The notes beneath the pieces were generated by a model. The model ran no database searches, was not told the DNA's origin, and saw nothing but the letters and a program-made list of their open reading frames with translations. DNA of 64,000 nt from Aphrophora alni. Taxonomy: Eukaryota > Arthropoda > Insecta > Hemiptera > Aphrophoridae. The stretch is from the NCBI GenBank assembly GCA_963513935.1, contig OY740768.1:36760368-36824367 (forward strand). The letters are read 5' to 3'. Shown one piece after another: positions 47,946 to 59,420 of this stretch. The translations under genes were made by a program, and so were the position numbers. The first letter of the stretch is position 1. Every line of letters begins with the position of its first letter.

Positions 47946-48600
47946 AAATTCTTATTTTTACCCTTTCTATATATCCTTCCAGAGAATTTACAGAAGTCCA
48001 TACGTTTAGCCGTATTCTGTAATACTGATAACGATTATTTTGAAGTCTATGTAACATTTTAAAATAACATAGGCAACTTCTATCTGAACAAATTTAGTTG
48101 GTTCTTGCCACTCGACGATTATTTTGGAGTAAAAATATAATCAAACCATAACCATTGTCATCGAGTATTCATTGACGTACAAAAAGACTGTACTTCCGTT
48201 TCGTAATGAATGTATTTCCTTATTAGATTATGTGTGAGAACGTAATAGTTTTGTCATAAGAGGAAAACATAGCAATAGGCATAGGGTGACACAACATAAA
48301 TAATATATTATGAGGAAGTCAGTCTTGTTGGTTAACCTAACAATCTAGCTGAGATTTTTGTTAAATGTCCAAAAATCCTCTATTTTCAAATATGTGTGAG
48401 ATATTATGGAGTAAATATTTTTAGTGGAAGCCATTTTGAAACGGTTACGTATAAATTAGAATGTTTTTAGACTGTTATAAAAATAAGTTGGTGGGTTTTC
48501 CAGTTCCTTATATCCAGCCCATCACGCAGTACAAGGAGATCCTTTAATGTAATGCTCAAAAGTTGGGCCTTACTTTCTTGACCTTGGATAAGCTCTATTG
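47946..48600. other. No gene seen
   Basis: AT-rich, no frame or repeat match. Confidence 0.45.
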
Positions 48601-48629
48601 GCCTCGTAATGTGTATATATTAGCGATGT

Positions 48630-48785
48630 TAAATGTTGAGCTTGACTTATGAGAAAAATTATACAGCTTATGAGGTGTTATAGTTTGATTGGTGTATCTC
48701 GTGTATCACTGAGGAGGACGACCTTGTCGTTGAAACGCGTCTGATACTTTGGCGTATTTTTTGTGAGAATTGTGTTCTGTTTGTT
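48630..48785 (+). ncRNA. Third hammerhead-ribozyme-like motif
   Basis: GTATCA (48703-48708), CTGAGGA (48709-48715), a stem-loop with ACGAC/GTCGT, GAAA (48732-48735), CGCG, T, C (48741) and TGATAC (48742-48747). The outer stem pairs perfectly over 6 bp, and the predicted cut would follow the C of GTC, the favoured hammerhead site. As in the 15 kb pair, one extra base lies between CTGAGGA and stem II. The flank 48633-48652 is an inverted copy of 15253-15271, so both are parts of one repeat family, perhaps Penelope-derived. Confidence 0.6.
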
Positions 48786-49235
48786 TGTTATCCTGTATTA
48801 ATAATTTAGTTGTTATTTAAAATAAGTTAATTTACTATATTTTTTATAAAGATGGTAACCTATTAATATTTATTTAAATATAAATAATAACAATTAAATA
48901 ATATTTAATTTACTTTTTGTTAATGTGGAAATAAATAAATATTATTGTTATTTTAAATTGAAATTGTTAACCGAATCTAAATCATTTTAACTCAAAATCG
49001 TAATGTTTAATTAATGTGTAGTGAAAAATCAGCTTAGAAACTAATATAACCAAAGTAGAAACACCGAGCATTTTATTTCGAATTGACACAACACTAAGAA
49101 ATATCGTTGTCCGAGGATTTTATTTCGAATATTTTAATACGAAACCGAAGATTTTAATACTCGGAATGTTCCGAGGATTTTGATACTCGGATTCACCGAG
49201 TATTTTAATTCGAACTCACACATCACTAGTACAGT
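48786..49235. other. AT-rich with local ccgaggattttgatactcgg repeats
   Basis: Near 49100-49210 a short motif (ccgagg/ccgagtattttaat.cgaa) recurs four to five times in slightly different forms, some mutually inverted. Confidence 0.5.
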
Positions 49236-49241
49236 ATATAT

Positions 49242-50110
49242 AAAACAGTCTCCACTCGCTTCGCTCATCTCAGTGTCTCTGCTTTACTGGACCTCAAAGC
49301 TGTACGTAATGTGAATGTTAACCTACAAACTCCGCTTATTTTTATTACATTACAAACTGCTCTATGTTGGTTAAATGATGGTAAGAGCCTTACCTTGTTT
49401 TTTTAGCTCATACTAAGTTCTTGAAATGGCTACCATTTACTTTTTGGCAGAAATAGATTCTGGACACAACAGCTTGTTGTACATTTCGTAACATTTCCGG
49501 TGTAATTATTAACGTAAAATTCACAATTCGATTGGTCGCTATGTTGGGTAGGATAAACTTAGAGGCCTCTGGTTTGCGCCATTATTCTTATTTTGAAAAG
49601 ACCTTTAAATTGAGGTATCACTCAATAGGGGTTGCTATTTAAAATTCTTGACTTACCCCCAAACTACCCCATTTTGGGGGTAAGGGTTGAAAATTTTGAT
49701 ACTTCAAAAAACTCCTCCTTTGGTTATCTAAACTTTCCCCAAAGCAAATCTGTCTATTTCCATTAATTAAAAAAATAAGAGGGGGTAGGACTTTATGGAT
49801 ACATGGTATATACAGCTTTGAAGCTAACCAGAGCTGAGACACTGACTCGAAGGAAGCGAGTGCAGATTTTAAATGTATAAACATGAGCCGACGTCAAAAA
49901 GTTATAATATACAAAATTATGTGGTTTAAAAACATGTGTAACAACTGTTTTAAACAATTTACACTACTGGATAAGATCCCTTGATCTACCAATACAATTT
50001 AATATAGCCTACAAGGCACAACTTTTGTCTATTACATTTAGAGGATCTGCTTGCATTACATTGTATCTTGGAGCTAGATAAGTACCGTGATGGCCCCCAT
50101 CAACGTTTTT
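49242..50110 (+). repeat. Family C, copy 2, split by a family J element
   Basis: The left part (49242-49307: 'cagtctccactcgcttcgct', 'cagtgtctctg', 'ctcaaagctgta') is the inverted counterpart of the right part starting at 49808 ('acagctttgaagc', 'gctgagacactgactcgaag', 'gaagcgagtg'). The right part continues as in copies 1 and 3 ('catgtgtaacaactgtttta', 'ggataagatcccttgatcta'). Confidence 0.7.
49317..49807 (-). mobile_element. Foldback element family J, copy 3, truncated
   Basis: One arm and the centre only. It starts in the centre ('aacctacaaactccgc', 'gatggtaagagccttacc') and ends at the normal terminus (…acatggt) followed by ATATA. It is reversed relative to copy 1. The 81-codon reverse frame across its end is incidental. 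Confidence 0.88.
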
Positions 50111-50600
50111 AAAATCACTATAAAAATACAAAATGTTGGTTTTTAAGTCAATTCTACTTATTAATATATTGGTCGAGTGTCATCAAACTTAATATGTGAG
50201 TATATTTTTACTGTATTTTCGGCGTTAAAAAAAACCGTTCTGTAACTCAAAATTTTGAAGCTTAAAAGTCAAAACTCAAAATCAGTTTTTACGATATTTA
50301 TCAAATTCTGCTAAAATGTAAAATTGGAAGGACCCTAATACAACTCTATTGGTCGCATCTCTTAAAAAATGGCGTTTCGCCAGTTTTAGGTAAAACACAA
50401 AAACAAAATACTATTATGAGAGATCTAATTTTTTCAAAATCTCATTTTCCGATTTCGTTAAAATTTTTGTAAAATGTGAATATTAATAATCCGTACACAG
50501 TAATAACAGAAAATTATTATTCAGCCTGACGTCATTAAAAATTTGTTTTCAATGAATATGATTCACGTTTAGAGTGAATTTATAGCATAAACGATGCAAG
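50111..50600 (+). repeat. Family D copy
   Basis: 'ttggtcgagtgtcatcaaac', 'ctattggtcgcatctcttaa', 'gagagatctaattttttcaa', 'ttccgatttcgttaaaattt', 'attattcagcctgacgtcat' follow the common family D order. Confidence 0.55.
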
Positions 50601-51147
50601 TTTATTTTTAAAAACAGCAAAACAAGTTAATAGGTAATGACCATATTCACAAACTTATCATCATAAAAAATGAAACTAGCTAATAAAGAAAAATACTTTT
50701 TTTCCATATTTTCTGATATATGAAAAACATATTTGGAAAGATGGAGAAAAATATTATTTGTGGTTAATATATGAGAAAGTTAGTAATATGTTTTGGCGCA
50801 GTTCATTTTATAAATCCGTTTAAAATTAAGATGATAAATAAAGTGATCTTACAATAAATTGTATCTAATGGAGTTTAGTTTAAGAAGACATTTTCAATAT
50901 TAAATCTCATTTCGAAAACATTCAAATAATACAGCAACATCGATTGTTGATTATTTACGTAAAGTTAAATACAACTGCTTTTGTAATACTGTTGGATACA
51001 CCATCAAGGAAATAAATAAAATTCCTAAACATTCTGTGAAACGATTTACATTATTTCTACATTTGTTTTGATCGTAGAATTTCAGTGTTCAAGGTAAACC
51101 TCACAGCTATAGTTTGATTAGAAATCTTTGTTATTTTATTTCAACAG
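50601..51147. other. No gene seen
   Basis: AT-rich. Ends in a pyrimidine-rich tract and cag (51145-51147) that could serve as a splice acceptor. Confidence 0.4.
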
Positions 51148-51342
51148 TTTGAAATGAAGTTACTGTCTCAGATTTGTTGGCCTGCATACAGACGGAAGAA
51201 CTGTCGGGAGACAAGTCTGTCCTTGATGCCTATAATAGAAATCTTGGCTAAGTCACTCGGAATATTTGGCACCACTCGTCCATACCTAAAGCTTTTGATG
51301 CATTTTATGAGTGCACCACTCTACAAACATATGTTGATAATG
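51148..51342 (+). pseudogene. Exon-like segment with two in-frame stops, unidentified
   Basis: It is bounded by a good acceptor-like site (pyrimidine tract then cag, 51145-51147) and GT at 51343. One frame reads, after an early TGA (51150-51152), NEVTVSDLLACIQTEELSG, then DKSVLDAYNRNLG, a TAA (51249-51251), then VTRNIWHHSSIPKAFDAFYE and CTTLQTYVDN. The residue mix (Trp, His, Cys, balanced charge) is unlike the chance frames around it. I do not recognise the protein. It may be a decayed exon, a transposon piece, or chance. A different 64-codon frame starting at 51154 is probably its shadow. Confidence 0.25.
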
Positions 51343-51463
51343 GTATAATATACCTTATAATTTATGTGAGCTATATAGTCGAATTTATATTTTATATTCA
51401 AACGGAAATAAGTGATCTGTATTTATTATAATTCATTATGATTCTGTTGGGACTTAATAAGCT

Positions 51464-51677
51464 CAATAATGATTCGAATTTGCCCCTAACCACAATCACT
51501 AGAAACTTTAAAATAAAACACAATTATCTGATTAATTGTTCTTTATTTATTATTTCTACTAAATGCCCTATAATACTATTAGTAGAAATAATAAATAAAG
51601 AACAATTAATCAGATAATTGTGTTTTATTTTAAAGTTTCTAGTGATTGTGGTTAGGGGCAAATTCGAATCATTATTG
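51464..51677. repeat. Perfect palindrome, 99 bp arms and 16 bp loop
   Basis: 51464-51562 is the exact reverse complement of 51579-51677; I found no mismatch. The loop is atgccctataatacta. Arms include 'gcccctaaccacaatcacta'. The direct repeat taataagctcaata lies just outside at 51455-51468 and 51709-51722. Every other palindrome here is diverged, so this one is recent, conserved by gene conversion, or an assembly or cloning artefact. A transcript would fold into a long perfect hairpin. The 65-codon reverse frame is incidental. Confidence 0.97.
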
Positions 51678-51729
51678 TGAATTTCACCACAGTGCTCAAC
51701 AAGATTGTATAATAAGCTCAATATTGTGC

Positions 51730-52640
51730 CTTTCTTAACTTATTTCAAGTTACTAATTTTGGACTAATTTGATCGCTAGATTATCATTCAATGACAGACC
51801 AGAGCAGATAAGATTTCTTATTTAATATATAACAAAACCTTAATTGTCGCCTTTTCAGTATAACTGTTTTCCCCATATTTCTTATTTATTATTAAATATT
51901 TTTGTTTGTGATAATTGTGTGAGAAATATTTTGCAGTACTTTTGTCGTCTAAAAACGGGGAAAATAAAATACATACGTGACACAACAGAATTATATATAT
52001 TTAGGCGATAACCTTGCGTGATCTTTGTTGATTAACCTAACCTCAAATTGATTTTATGGTTATCTAATTTATGTTATTAAATTTGTAAAACTGATTGTTA
52101 TCGTAACGAATTTTAAATGGTTTAAACTTTCAAGAAACAAACAGCTGTTTTGTAAGTTCCTATAGGCTTAGTGTTTGGAATTATTTGTTAATTACAACTT
52201 TTGATTCGGGTCAAAAAATAAAATCCGCCTTCTTGACGCCAACATATTGTCCAGTTCTAATTATGTGCAAATTATGGAAATGATCGGTCAAATAGTTTTC
52301 CGATCATAGAGCTCTTGTTATATTTTGATTTCAATCCTTTGCCACGGAATTCCCTCCAACTCGGTGTACCGAAACTTCAACTTATCTTATCAATTTTGAA
52401 CATAATTGTAAAAATAGGGGGGGGGGGGAGAAAAGAAAGAAAAAGTGATTTTGTCAAACTTTACTAGACTAAAGAAGTTAAGTTTTCACATATAGATAAT
52501 GTTGCCCAGCCTTCAAATTGCGTTTTTGGGCTACTAAACAAATTTAAATCGAATGAAGCATAATTGTAAAGGGAAAACGAATAGAGAAATACCGCGCAAA
52601 CCAGATACTGTTAAGTTGCTATGTTACCCCCATCAAATGG
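51730..52640. other. No gene seen
   Basis: Contains the short repeat at 52028-52066 (inverted copy of 9298-9335) and a G run at 52419-52428. Confidence 0.45.
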
Positions 52641-52659
52641 CAATATTAAAAGAAACGTA

Positions 52660-53405
52660 AACATGAAAAAACCATATCAACATGAAGAAACCTTGTTAAC
52701 ATGAAAAACCCTTATCAACAAGAACAAAATCTTGTTAACATAAGGAAACCTTGTCTCATAAAAAATAGCCACTGTAAACATTAAAAGCCAACATTAAAAA
52801 AAAAAAAGACTAGTAAACATGAAAAAAACCATGCCAACATTAAAAAAGACTAGTAAACATGAGTCAACATTAATAAAGACTAGTAAACATGAAAAAAACC
52901 ATGCCAACATTAAAAAAGACTAGTAAACATGAATCAACATTAAAAAAGACTAGTAAACATGAAAAAAACCATGCCAACATTAAAAAAGACTAGTAAACAT
53001 GAGTCAACATTAATAAAGACTAGTAAACATGAAAAAAACCATGCCAACATTAAAAAAGACTAGTAAACATGAATCAACATTAAAAAAGACTAGTAAACAT
53101 GAAAAAAACCATGCCAACATTAAAAAAGACTAGTAAACATGAGTCAACATTAATAAAGACTAGTAAACATGAAAAAAACCATGCCAACATTAAAAAAGAC
53201 TAGTAAACATGAGTCAACATTAAAAAAGACTAGTAAACATGAAAAAAACCATGCCAACATTAAAAAAGACTAGTAAACATGAGTTAACATTAAAAAAGAC
53301 TAGTAAACATGAAAAAAACCACGTCAAAATTTAAAAATGACTAGTAAACATGAACAAAACCATGCCAACATTAAAAAAGACTAGTAAACATGAAAATAAC
53401 CTTTT
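52660..53405 (+). repeat. Minisatellite with 70 bp higher-order unit (30 + 40)
   Basis: The basic word is gactagtaaacatga followed either by gtcaacattaataaa (30 bp unit) or by aaaaaaccatgccaac and attaaaaaa (40 bp unit). The two alternate, giving about eight 70 bp pairs from 52810. Between pairs the 30 bp unit varies (gagtcaacattaat / gaatcaacattaaa), suggesting a 140 bp order. The left edge (52660-52800) is degenerate. No open frame of note. Confidence 0.95.
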
Positions 53406-53760
53406 ACTAAAATATCATTGTGTCCAAAATCCCAAAATGAGCCCTATGTAATACTTTATAAAGGAAAGATGTTAAATAATAGCTTGTTGCAATGTCATTA
53501 CAAAATTTTGTTGTATTAAATGTTATGTAGGCCTATGTTAAGTTTTAAATATAAACACGTGTGTCAGTTTAATAATGACGTGGGGATTTCCCAAGTGTGA
53601 CAGCTTGTGTGCACTTCTAAAGTCAACTTTCGAGTATCTCGTTCCACAATATTTATTTTGAACCTTAAATCGGAAATTTAAGTCGTGATGAAGGACAAAA
53701 ATTAAAATAATCTATTTTAGTATTACAGGATAGAATAACTGTGTATAATGATTGAATATA
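53406..53760. other. No gene seen
   Basis: Unique AT-rich sequence. Confidence 0.45.
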
Positions 53761-54108
53761 CAGCATCCTCAAAGTAGGAATGTGTTAGGAGTGGAGAGGA
53801 AAAGAGGGGCCCCCACACTTTGTTGCGTTTACTTTCAGCGGTGCAACCCCAATAAAAATTATATAGTCCTCAAATGCTTCTGTGTAAACGCCTATCCTAC
53901 TTTCGTTTCTTTTATCGGTGTAAATAAGAATAAAACGCTTACAAAAGTCTGTCACGAAGTTGTAACTTTAGGAATTAAATGTAGCTACGCAGTAATTTGT
54001 GTACCTAGTTTTCTTGGAATGGATTGTACAGTCAAGTCAGGCTTGGGAAGCAAGTAGAAGGGAGGACACGCCCATTACACCAGACACACTCCTAGTCTGA
54101 GGCTACTG
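53761..54108 (+). mobile_element. MITE A, copy 3
   Basis: 348 bp flanked by TA on both sides. Left end cagcatcctcaaagtaggaa, right end ctagtctgaggctactg. A 101-codon forward frame starts just upstream and crosses most of the element. It shares residues with the frame in copy 2 because the DNA is similar. Confidence 0.93.
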
Positions 54109-54375
54109 TATGTGCAGCTTCGGGACTCGCCATAGCCGTGACACTGATACGAGGGAAGTGTTATTAATATACACATCTACATATTAGTGTATATCTTACG
54201 TAAAGAGAGTAGTGATGTACACAATTACGAGGTTCAAAATCTGTGTAACAACGGTTTTAAATAAACTAATCCTACTCGATAAGACTCCCTGATCTAATAA
54301 TACAATTTAATATTTCCTACAAGATCAAGAAACCAACTTTTGGCCATCTGGTTGTATCATGGATTTGGGACATGG
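54109..54375 (+). repeat. Family C, copy 3
   Basis: 'cagcttcgggactcgcc', 'gtgacactgatacgagggaa', 'tctgtgtaacaacggtttta', 'gataagactccctgatctaa', 'tttcctacaag'. It abuts MITE A, so the MITE lies at the family C edge. Confidence 0.7.
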
Positions 54376-56355
54376 CCCTCATTAACTGTGTAATTTTATC
54401 AATTTATTAATATATCATTTTTATGATTTGAAAATATGTTTCATCGATCGCCATGCAGTTTGCCACGGAGCTCAGGTTATAAATATCATTATCTAAACAT
54501 TTACTTTTTTGTTGTAATAAATAACGATTGTATTGAGTCAATTACATAACTTTGGCTGATAGATCGCAGCGTGCAATTAAGATAGTATAAATGAACTAGG
54601 CCTACTTTAGACGGCTTGTCTTTGTTAAGATTGCAAAATATCAATGTGGTCCAAAGTTCGAGAGAAGATAAAGCAATCTATATCTGACCTTAGACCAGAT
54701 GTCGATATTTAGAAACACATGTTTAGCAGTTTGGGTCATCTGTCCTGTCCAAAGTTCCGCTAATGTGTGAACCACTTCCTCTTCCCCTTCAAGTGTCTTG
54801 GGTGTGGATGTCATGCGTTATCTCTAGAAACATAATTTTTTGTCGGAATTGATTAGTGTTTGGCCATGATTACACGAGGTGTAGGCTTCAAAATTTTGTA
54901 TGGTAGGAGCGTTAACGCCTGTTTTAATGAAATGTTTAAATATTTTGAAGCGATCATTTCTGACTTTACATCGATTACTATGTACAAGGTCTCCCGATTT
55001 TCAAAACATTGTGGAAGAAACTTATTGACAGATTTTTATGAAATTTGTAATTATCCAAGCGAAGCGAGGTACGTGTTTTAACAAGCAGTCTTTACGAAAC
55101 GTGGGAATAACGTACTTTTCAAATCGGCTTCGACCAATGTTCTACAAATTTTATTTTCCGTTTTAAAATGGCGGCCATTCAGAACAAGTCTTCACGGTTC
55201 CACGAAAGCAGTACATGCTTCGTAGTATTAAATATAATGAACGAGCCATAATGACCACAAACAAATCATATAAACCTCGTTGCAAACTTAATTTTAATAA
55301 ATCATGGTGTGTGTTTTTTATATTACGAGTTTATGACACGAGCGTAGGGAGGTATGTGCCTCAACACAATATTTTGTTGCATTTCGTAGCATAGCGAAAG
55401 TTTCTCCGTCAATTTTCTGCAGTTTTTATTGATTTATTTAATGAATTTTAAGATAAAATTTGTCTTTACAAAATGTATGAACACAGTATAATCGTAAAAC
55501 TGTAGAACAATATTATAATTAGATAACGAAAACATTATTTATTTCTGTTCGTATTATAAATTTAACAATAATACCACTGGAGAATCAAATCGTACAGTTG
55601 TTGGACAGTCAATCAAGAGATTTTACTTAAATTGATTGTAGTTTCTAATTGACCTTATTCACTTCGTACCCGCATAAAACAATGATTTCAAAACAAACCG
55701 TTTAGGCTCTGGACTGCAGGATTGTTTTTGACATTTAAACCATGATGGTTAAATTCAAACTCGATGTCTTAAAAAATATAAGGTTTAAAACGTTTATTTC
55801 AAGTAATCAATACACAAATTTTAAAATTCTGGATTAATTAGGAAGTTTAAGGTACACACGATCAAAATATGTATGGAGTTTTTTTTCACTGTACCGTCAA
55901 ATTAAAGGCGGTTCGTTGTATGTTAAACGTCATCGGAGTGCGCATGTGTTCTTATAACGAGACTACTGTATTACCACAAACAATAAATAATATTTTTACT
56001 GTCTATACTACAGTATCCCGCTATTTCTCTGCCTTTATCGGAACATCTTAACGATTGTTGCGTTTGTAAACTTAACCTACAAATACGACCTTATACTTGA
56101 CAGATTACATCTACAAATCTACAATTAATTAGGAAAAGCAAATACTGTAGTTAGAAAGAGGAAAACAGAACAAATTTGAAGCGGGAAAAGAAGAAAACGG
56201 CGTCCTCGACTTGAAGTACAGGAAAGGCAATAAAAAGGCTAATGGCGGAGCTATGACAAATGTTTATGACATTATATTGTATTAGAAAAACAATAATTTG
56301 TAATTGCATTACTGGTTACTTAGTAAGTATTTGCAATATGTTAGAAAATATGAAA
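54376..56355. other. No recognised gene
   Basis: A 73-codon forward frame (54860-55081) and a 60-codon one (55869-56051) have no motif. 'ccaagcgaagcgagg' at 55054-55068 resembles a common insect repeat tail, and 'aaaatggcggccatt' at 55165 resembles the palindromic elements. Confidence 0.35.
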
Positions 56356-56359
56356 AATA

Positions 56360-56600
56360 AGGTAATTATATAGCAGAGTAGCCTCACTTCAAAATCAATT
56401 TTTATGGGTTTTATTCGTCAAATAAATGTTGGAAAAATATTTTATTACCGAAAAAAAGTGTTGGAAAGATGATTACATAATATAATTACAGAAGTTGTTT
56501 TTTCGTGAAAAAATTAACTCTGTGTTATCTTTCATACTCATGACATTCACTTCAATAAACGTACGGAAGGTTTGGTCAGGTGGTTATATATATAAGTTTT
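56360..56600 (+). mobile_element. Family G half element
   Basis: ggtaattatatagcagagta through 'aatgttggaaaaatatttta' and 'acggaaggtttggtcaggtg' matches 1873-2097 closely. The right half is absent. Confidence 0.9.
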
Positions 56601-58266
56601 TTCACTACACTAAAATTTGGTACTTATAAAGACAAAATTAACACTTTTCTGTCAGCAGTAGTAGTCATTCACGGACTGTGATTTCCTCAGCGAATGTAAA
56701 ATCGTCATTAACCTTACTGGTTGAACTAAACGTGATAAAGAGTGATTAACGATTTCATCGCTCTCTTAAGCTGTGACGCGATTATCGGAATTTGCGTTAT
56801 AGGCTACAGTTTCCCCCCAATACGGTAGCTAACACTTCTCCAACATGAGTTTGGAGTTTCAGACTCAGTCAGTGTTTGTTTGGCGTTTGGTATCCATGAT
56901 ATCGTGAATTGAATAAATATTGTGAATTCAATTCTCAACTGAGTTCTCTCTACTCTCGCAATGTTATTATTGTTTTAGGTTATGTTACACCTTCTTACAT
57001 TTATCGTAGATTTTATTTTTGTATACTAGTAAATTATTAAAAAAAAAGAAAATGTCACCACGTAGGATACGGAGCTGGACATGAAATTTAGTATCCTTGA
57101 GGAAACATTGTTTCACATTTTAAACAAGGATTTAAAACCGTGATTAATTTTTTAGCAAGGAATGTCAATCACTTGTTGACAATATTTTATAGGCGTCTCG
57201 TAAATAACTAGTAATTACGCTTTAAAATCGTCATTAGTTAACTATGCCATAAAATTTCAGAAATACAGCTAACATTAAACTCGAGGTTTCACGAATTAAT
57301 CAACATTTTCTACTATTAAAATTTGATTAAGGATTTGTATGGTAACAGGTTGGTATTTTACAGTCTAGAGAACTTAGGGGACGTTTGAGAGTTTAGGAAA
57401 GGTTATTCTACAAAATCTGCTTTCGATTTATTTAACACCGATCTTTGTATTTTGTATATGTGGGAAAGAAAGCTGGGTTATACCTCTAGATTTGAGTTAA
57501 ACCGTTGTACCTATAGATAGTTACAACTGAACAAAGGATGCTCCCCCCAAACATTGAGTTTAATCTAATATTAGGCCAAGCCTGTTTATTCTACAAACAG
57601 CATAATCTGACAGAGTATCTTAGAATAGTGAATTAGGCCTACTTAATGCACAGCTGTCTGAGTTACACGCGTCAGACAATGTCTTAAAAAGTAAGATTAT
57701 AAATGGTAAAATTAATTAATTAAAACTGTAATTAGCTTATGCATTTGAAAAAATAAATAAATGAAAGAAAATAGTTCTTTATCTTTAGAGATAAATTGTG
57801 TGCATATGTGAAACATTTGTAACGTTCACGTTTATTTCACCAAAATCGTTGGACTGTTTCCAGAAATATATTAATTCATTTCCTGATTTGAGGTTAATTT
57901 TTGTATTTATTTGATATGAGTTTTTTAAAGTAAAAGCAAGGGAAGTTAAAGGCCTTGCTGTAGAGCCTATAGACAAGCAGTAATATGTTATTCAAATATT
58001 GGATAGCATAAATTATATTTAAAATAAATTCCAACCATCACCACTGAATATGATGGCTGTATGTATTCCTACTTATTATAATGTAATAAATGTAAGCATA
58101 AACGTTGGAATAAATAAAATTCTTATTTTATGTATTAAAGAATAACTTGTGTTTTTAAGCCTTTAAGTTATTGCAAATTAAGAAAATTAAGATAAAAGCA
58201 CTTTCTCAAACACCCATCCACAAATCCAACGATAACTATTCACAAAAAAGTCAGTTTGGCGGTTGC
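56601..58266. other. No gene seen
   Basis: AT-rich with short chance frames only. Confidence 0.4.
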
Positions 58267-58565
58267 AAGTAAAAGTGATGAAATGAACCATGAACACTGT
58301 TGGCTAAAACTTGCTTTATATAAATTCATCTTAGCGAAAATTATTTGATTAAAATCGTGTTTTTAATGAGCTGGTAAGGTTCATTTTGATATTTTATAAT
58401 TACTGTATTACTAAACCGTATTATTATTTTCTCTGCAATTTTTCAAATTGGTTTAGATAATTAATTTTCACAATTCATCAAAATTAAACGGAATCGGTTG
58501 GAACTAGGCCTATTTTGAGAAATTACGTCTCTTAAAAACAACCCAATTGCTGATTTTTATAAGAT
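58267..58565 (+). repeat. Left arm of a large inverted repeat (family D related)
   Basis: The reverse complement matches 63705-64000 along its whole length with scattered differences: 'aacactgttggctaaaactt', 'gctttatataaattcatct', 'aatcggttggaacta', 'gagaaattacgtctcttaaa'. The arms are about 5.1 kb apart. Confidence 0.93.
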
Positions 58566-58569
58566 TGTA

Positions 58570-59185
58570 ACTTCTTTAAAATAAAATTGTAGTTAAATCT
58601 ATTTGAAAAATTATGGTTCGTTTGTGTGAAAGTTTAATACTTGCTTTCACTCCTATAAACTGTAGAAAATTATATAATCATTCATAAAAAAATATTCACA
58701 GACCCTCCCAAAAATCACAGGCCAGACAGGTGAATGGACAAGTGCTCATAGAGTTAATGGTTTAGCTAGATACAGTGTATTTTCCTTCCTCCAAAATTCA
58801 AAATAGTAAGTTAGTTCGGATAATTTCATAGTTAAAGTTGAACCATTATGATTCCAATACAATATCTTAATTAAAAAATACTCTTGTCATAGAATGGGTG
58901 TCACGATGTATAAACGTGAAATTTGTAAAAAGTTGCCCGATATTTGCCCCCTCTAAATTTTGAAGGAGTTAATATAAAAAACGTGCTTTCTTGAAACCTT
59001 TATATGACTAAAAAATCTAACTTATTATGGCAAAACGAAAACAAGATATCTAGCCGTTATAACTTATAAAAATTATACTAAAATAGTTGTTGAATTTTAT
59101 TTAAATTTGGCATGTTGACATCATAACACGGCAATGTACGAGGAATGGCAATGTCCACTTCGTTGCCAGTGACATTAGATTTGTT
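58570..59185. other. No gene seen
   Basis: AT-rich sequence inside the large inverted repeat. Confidence 0.4.
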
Positions 59186-59420
59186 ATCTTTATGATTCAA
59201 AAGCACTTTTTCTTAACATGTAAATTATGTTGGTATTAACTACAAGCACTAGTTGAAAGTTGGCAGGCCTGCAAGGGAGACTCGTTGTCTGCGTGAACAG
59301 CTGACAAGAGCGGAGCTGCAGTCTTGTGCGACAATCCCATCGAGTTGTGTGTGATATTGTGCCCGGTGTCTGTGATGTGTTGTTAATTTCTGGTTTGTTT
59401 ATCAACAATTCTTAATTCAA
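59186..59420 (+). other. GC-richer block, possible leader or first exon
   Basis: 59240-59390 is richer in G+C and stop-poor in some frames, with 'aacagctgacaagagcggag' and 'gtgcccggtgtctgtgat'. No TATA/initiator pair at good spacing and no recognised protein. The reverse 72-codon frame lacks a motif. Confidence 0.2.

Noticed and set aside
49237..49274. Promoter (TATATAAA then TCAGT)
   Set aside because: Spacing is about 35 bp and it lies in family C repeat sequence; weaker than 42298-42365.
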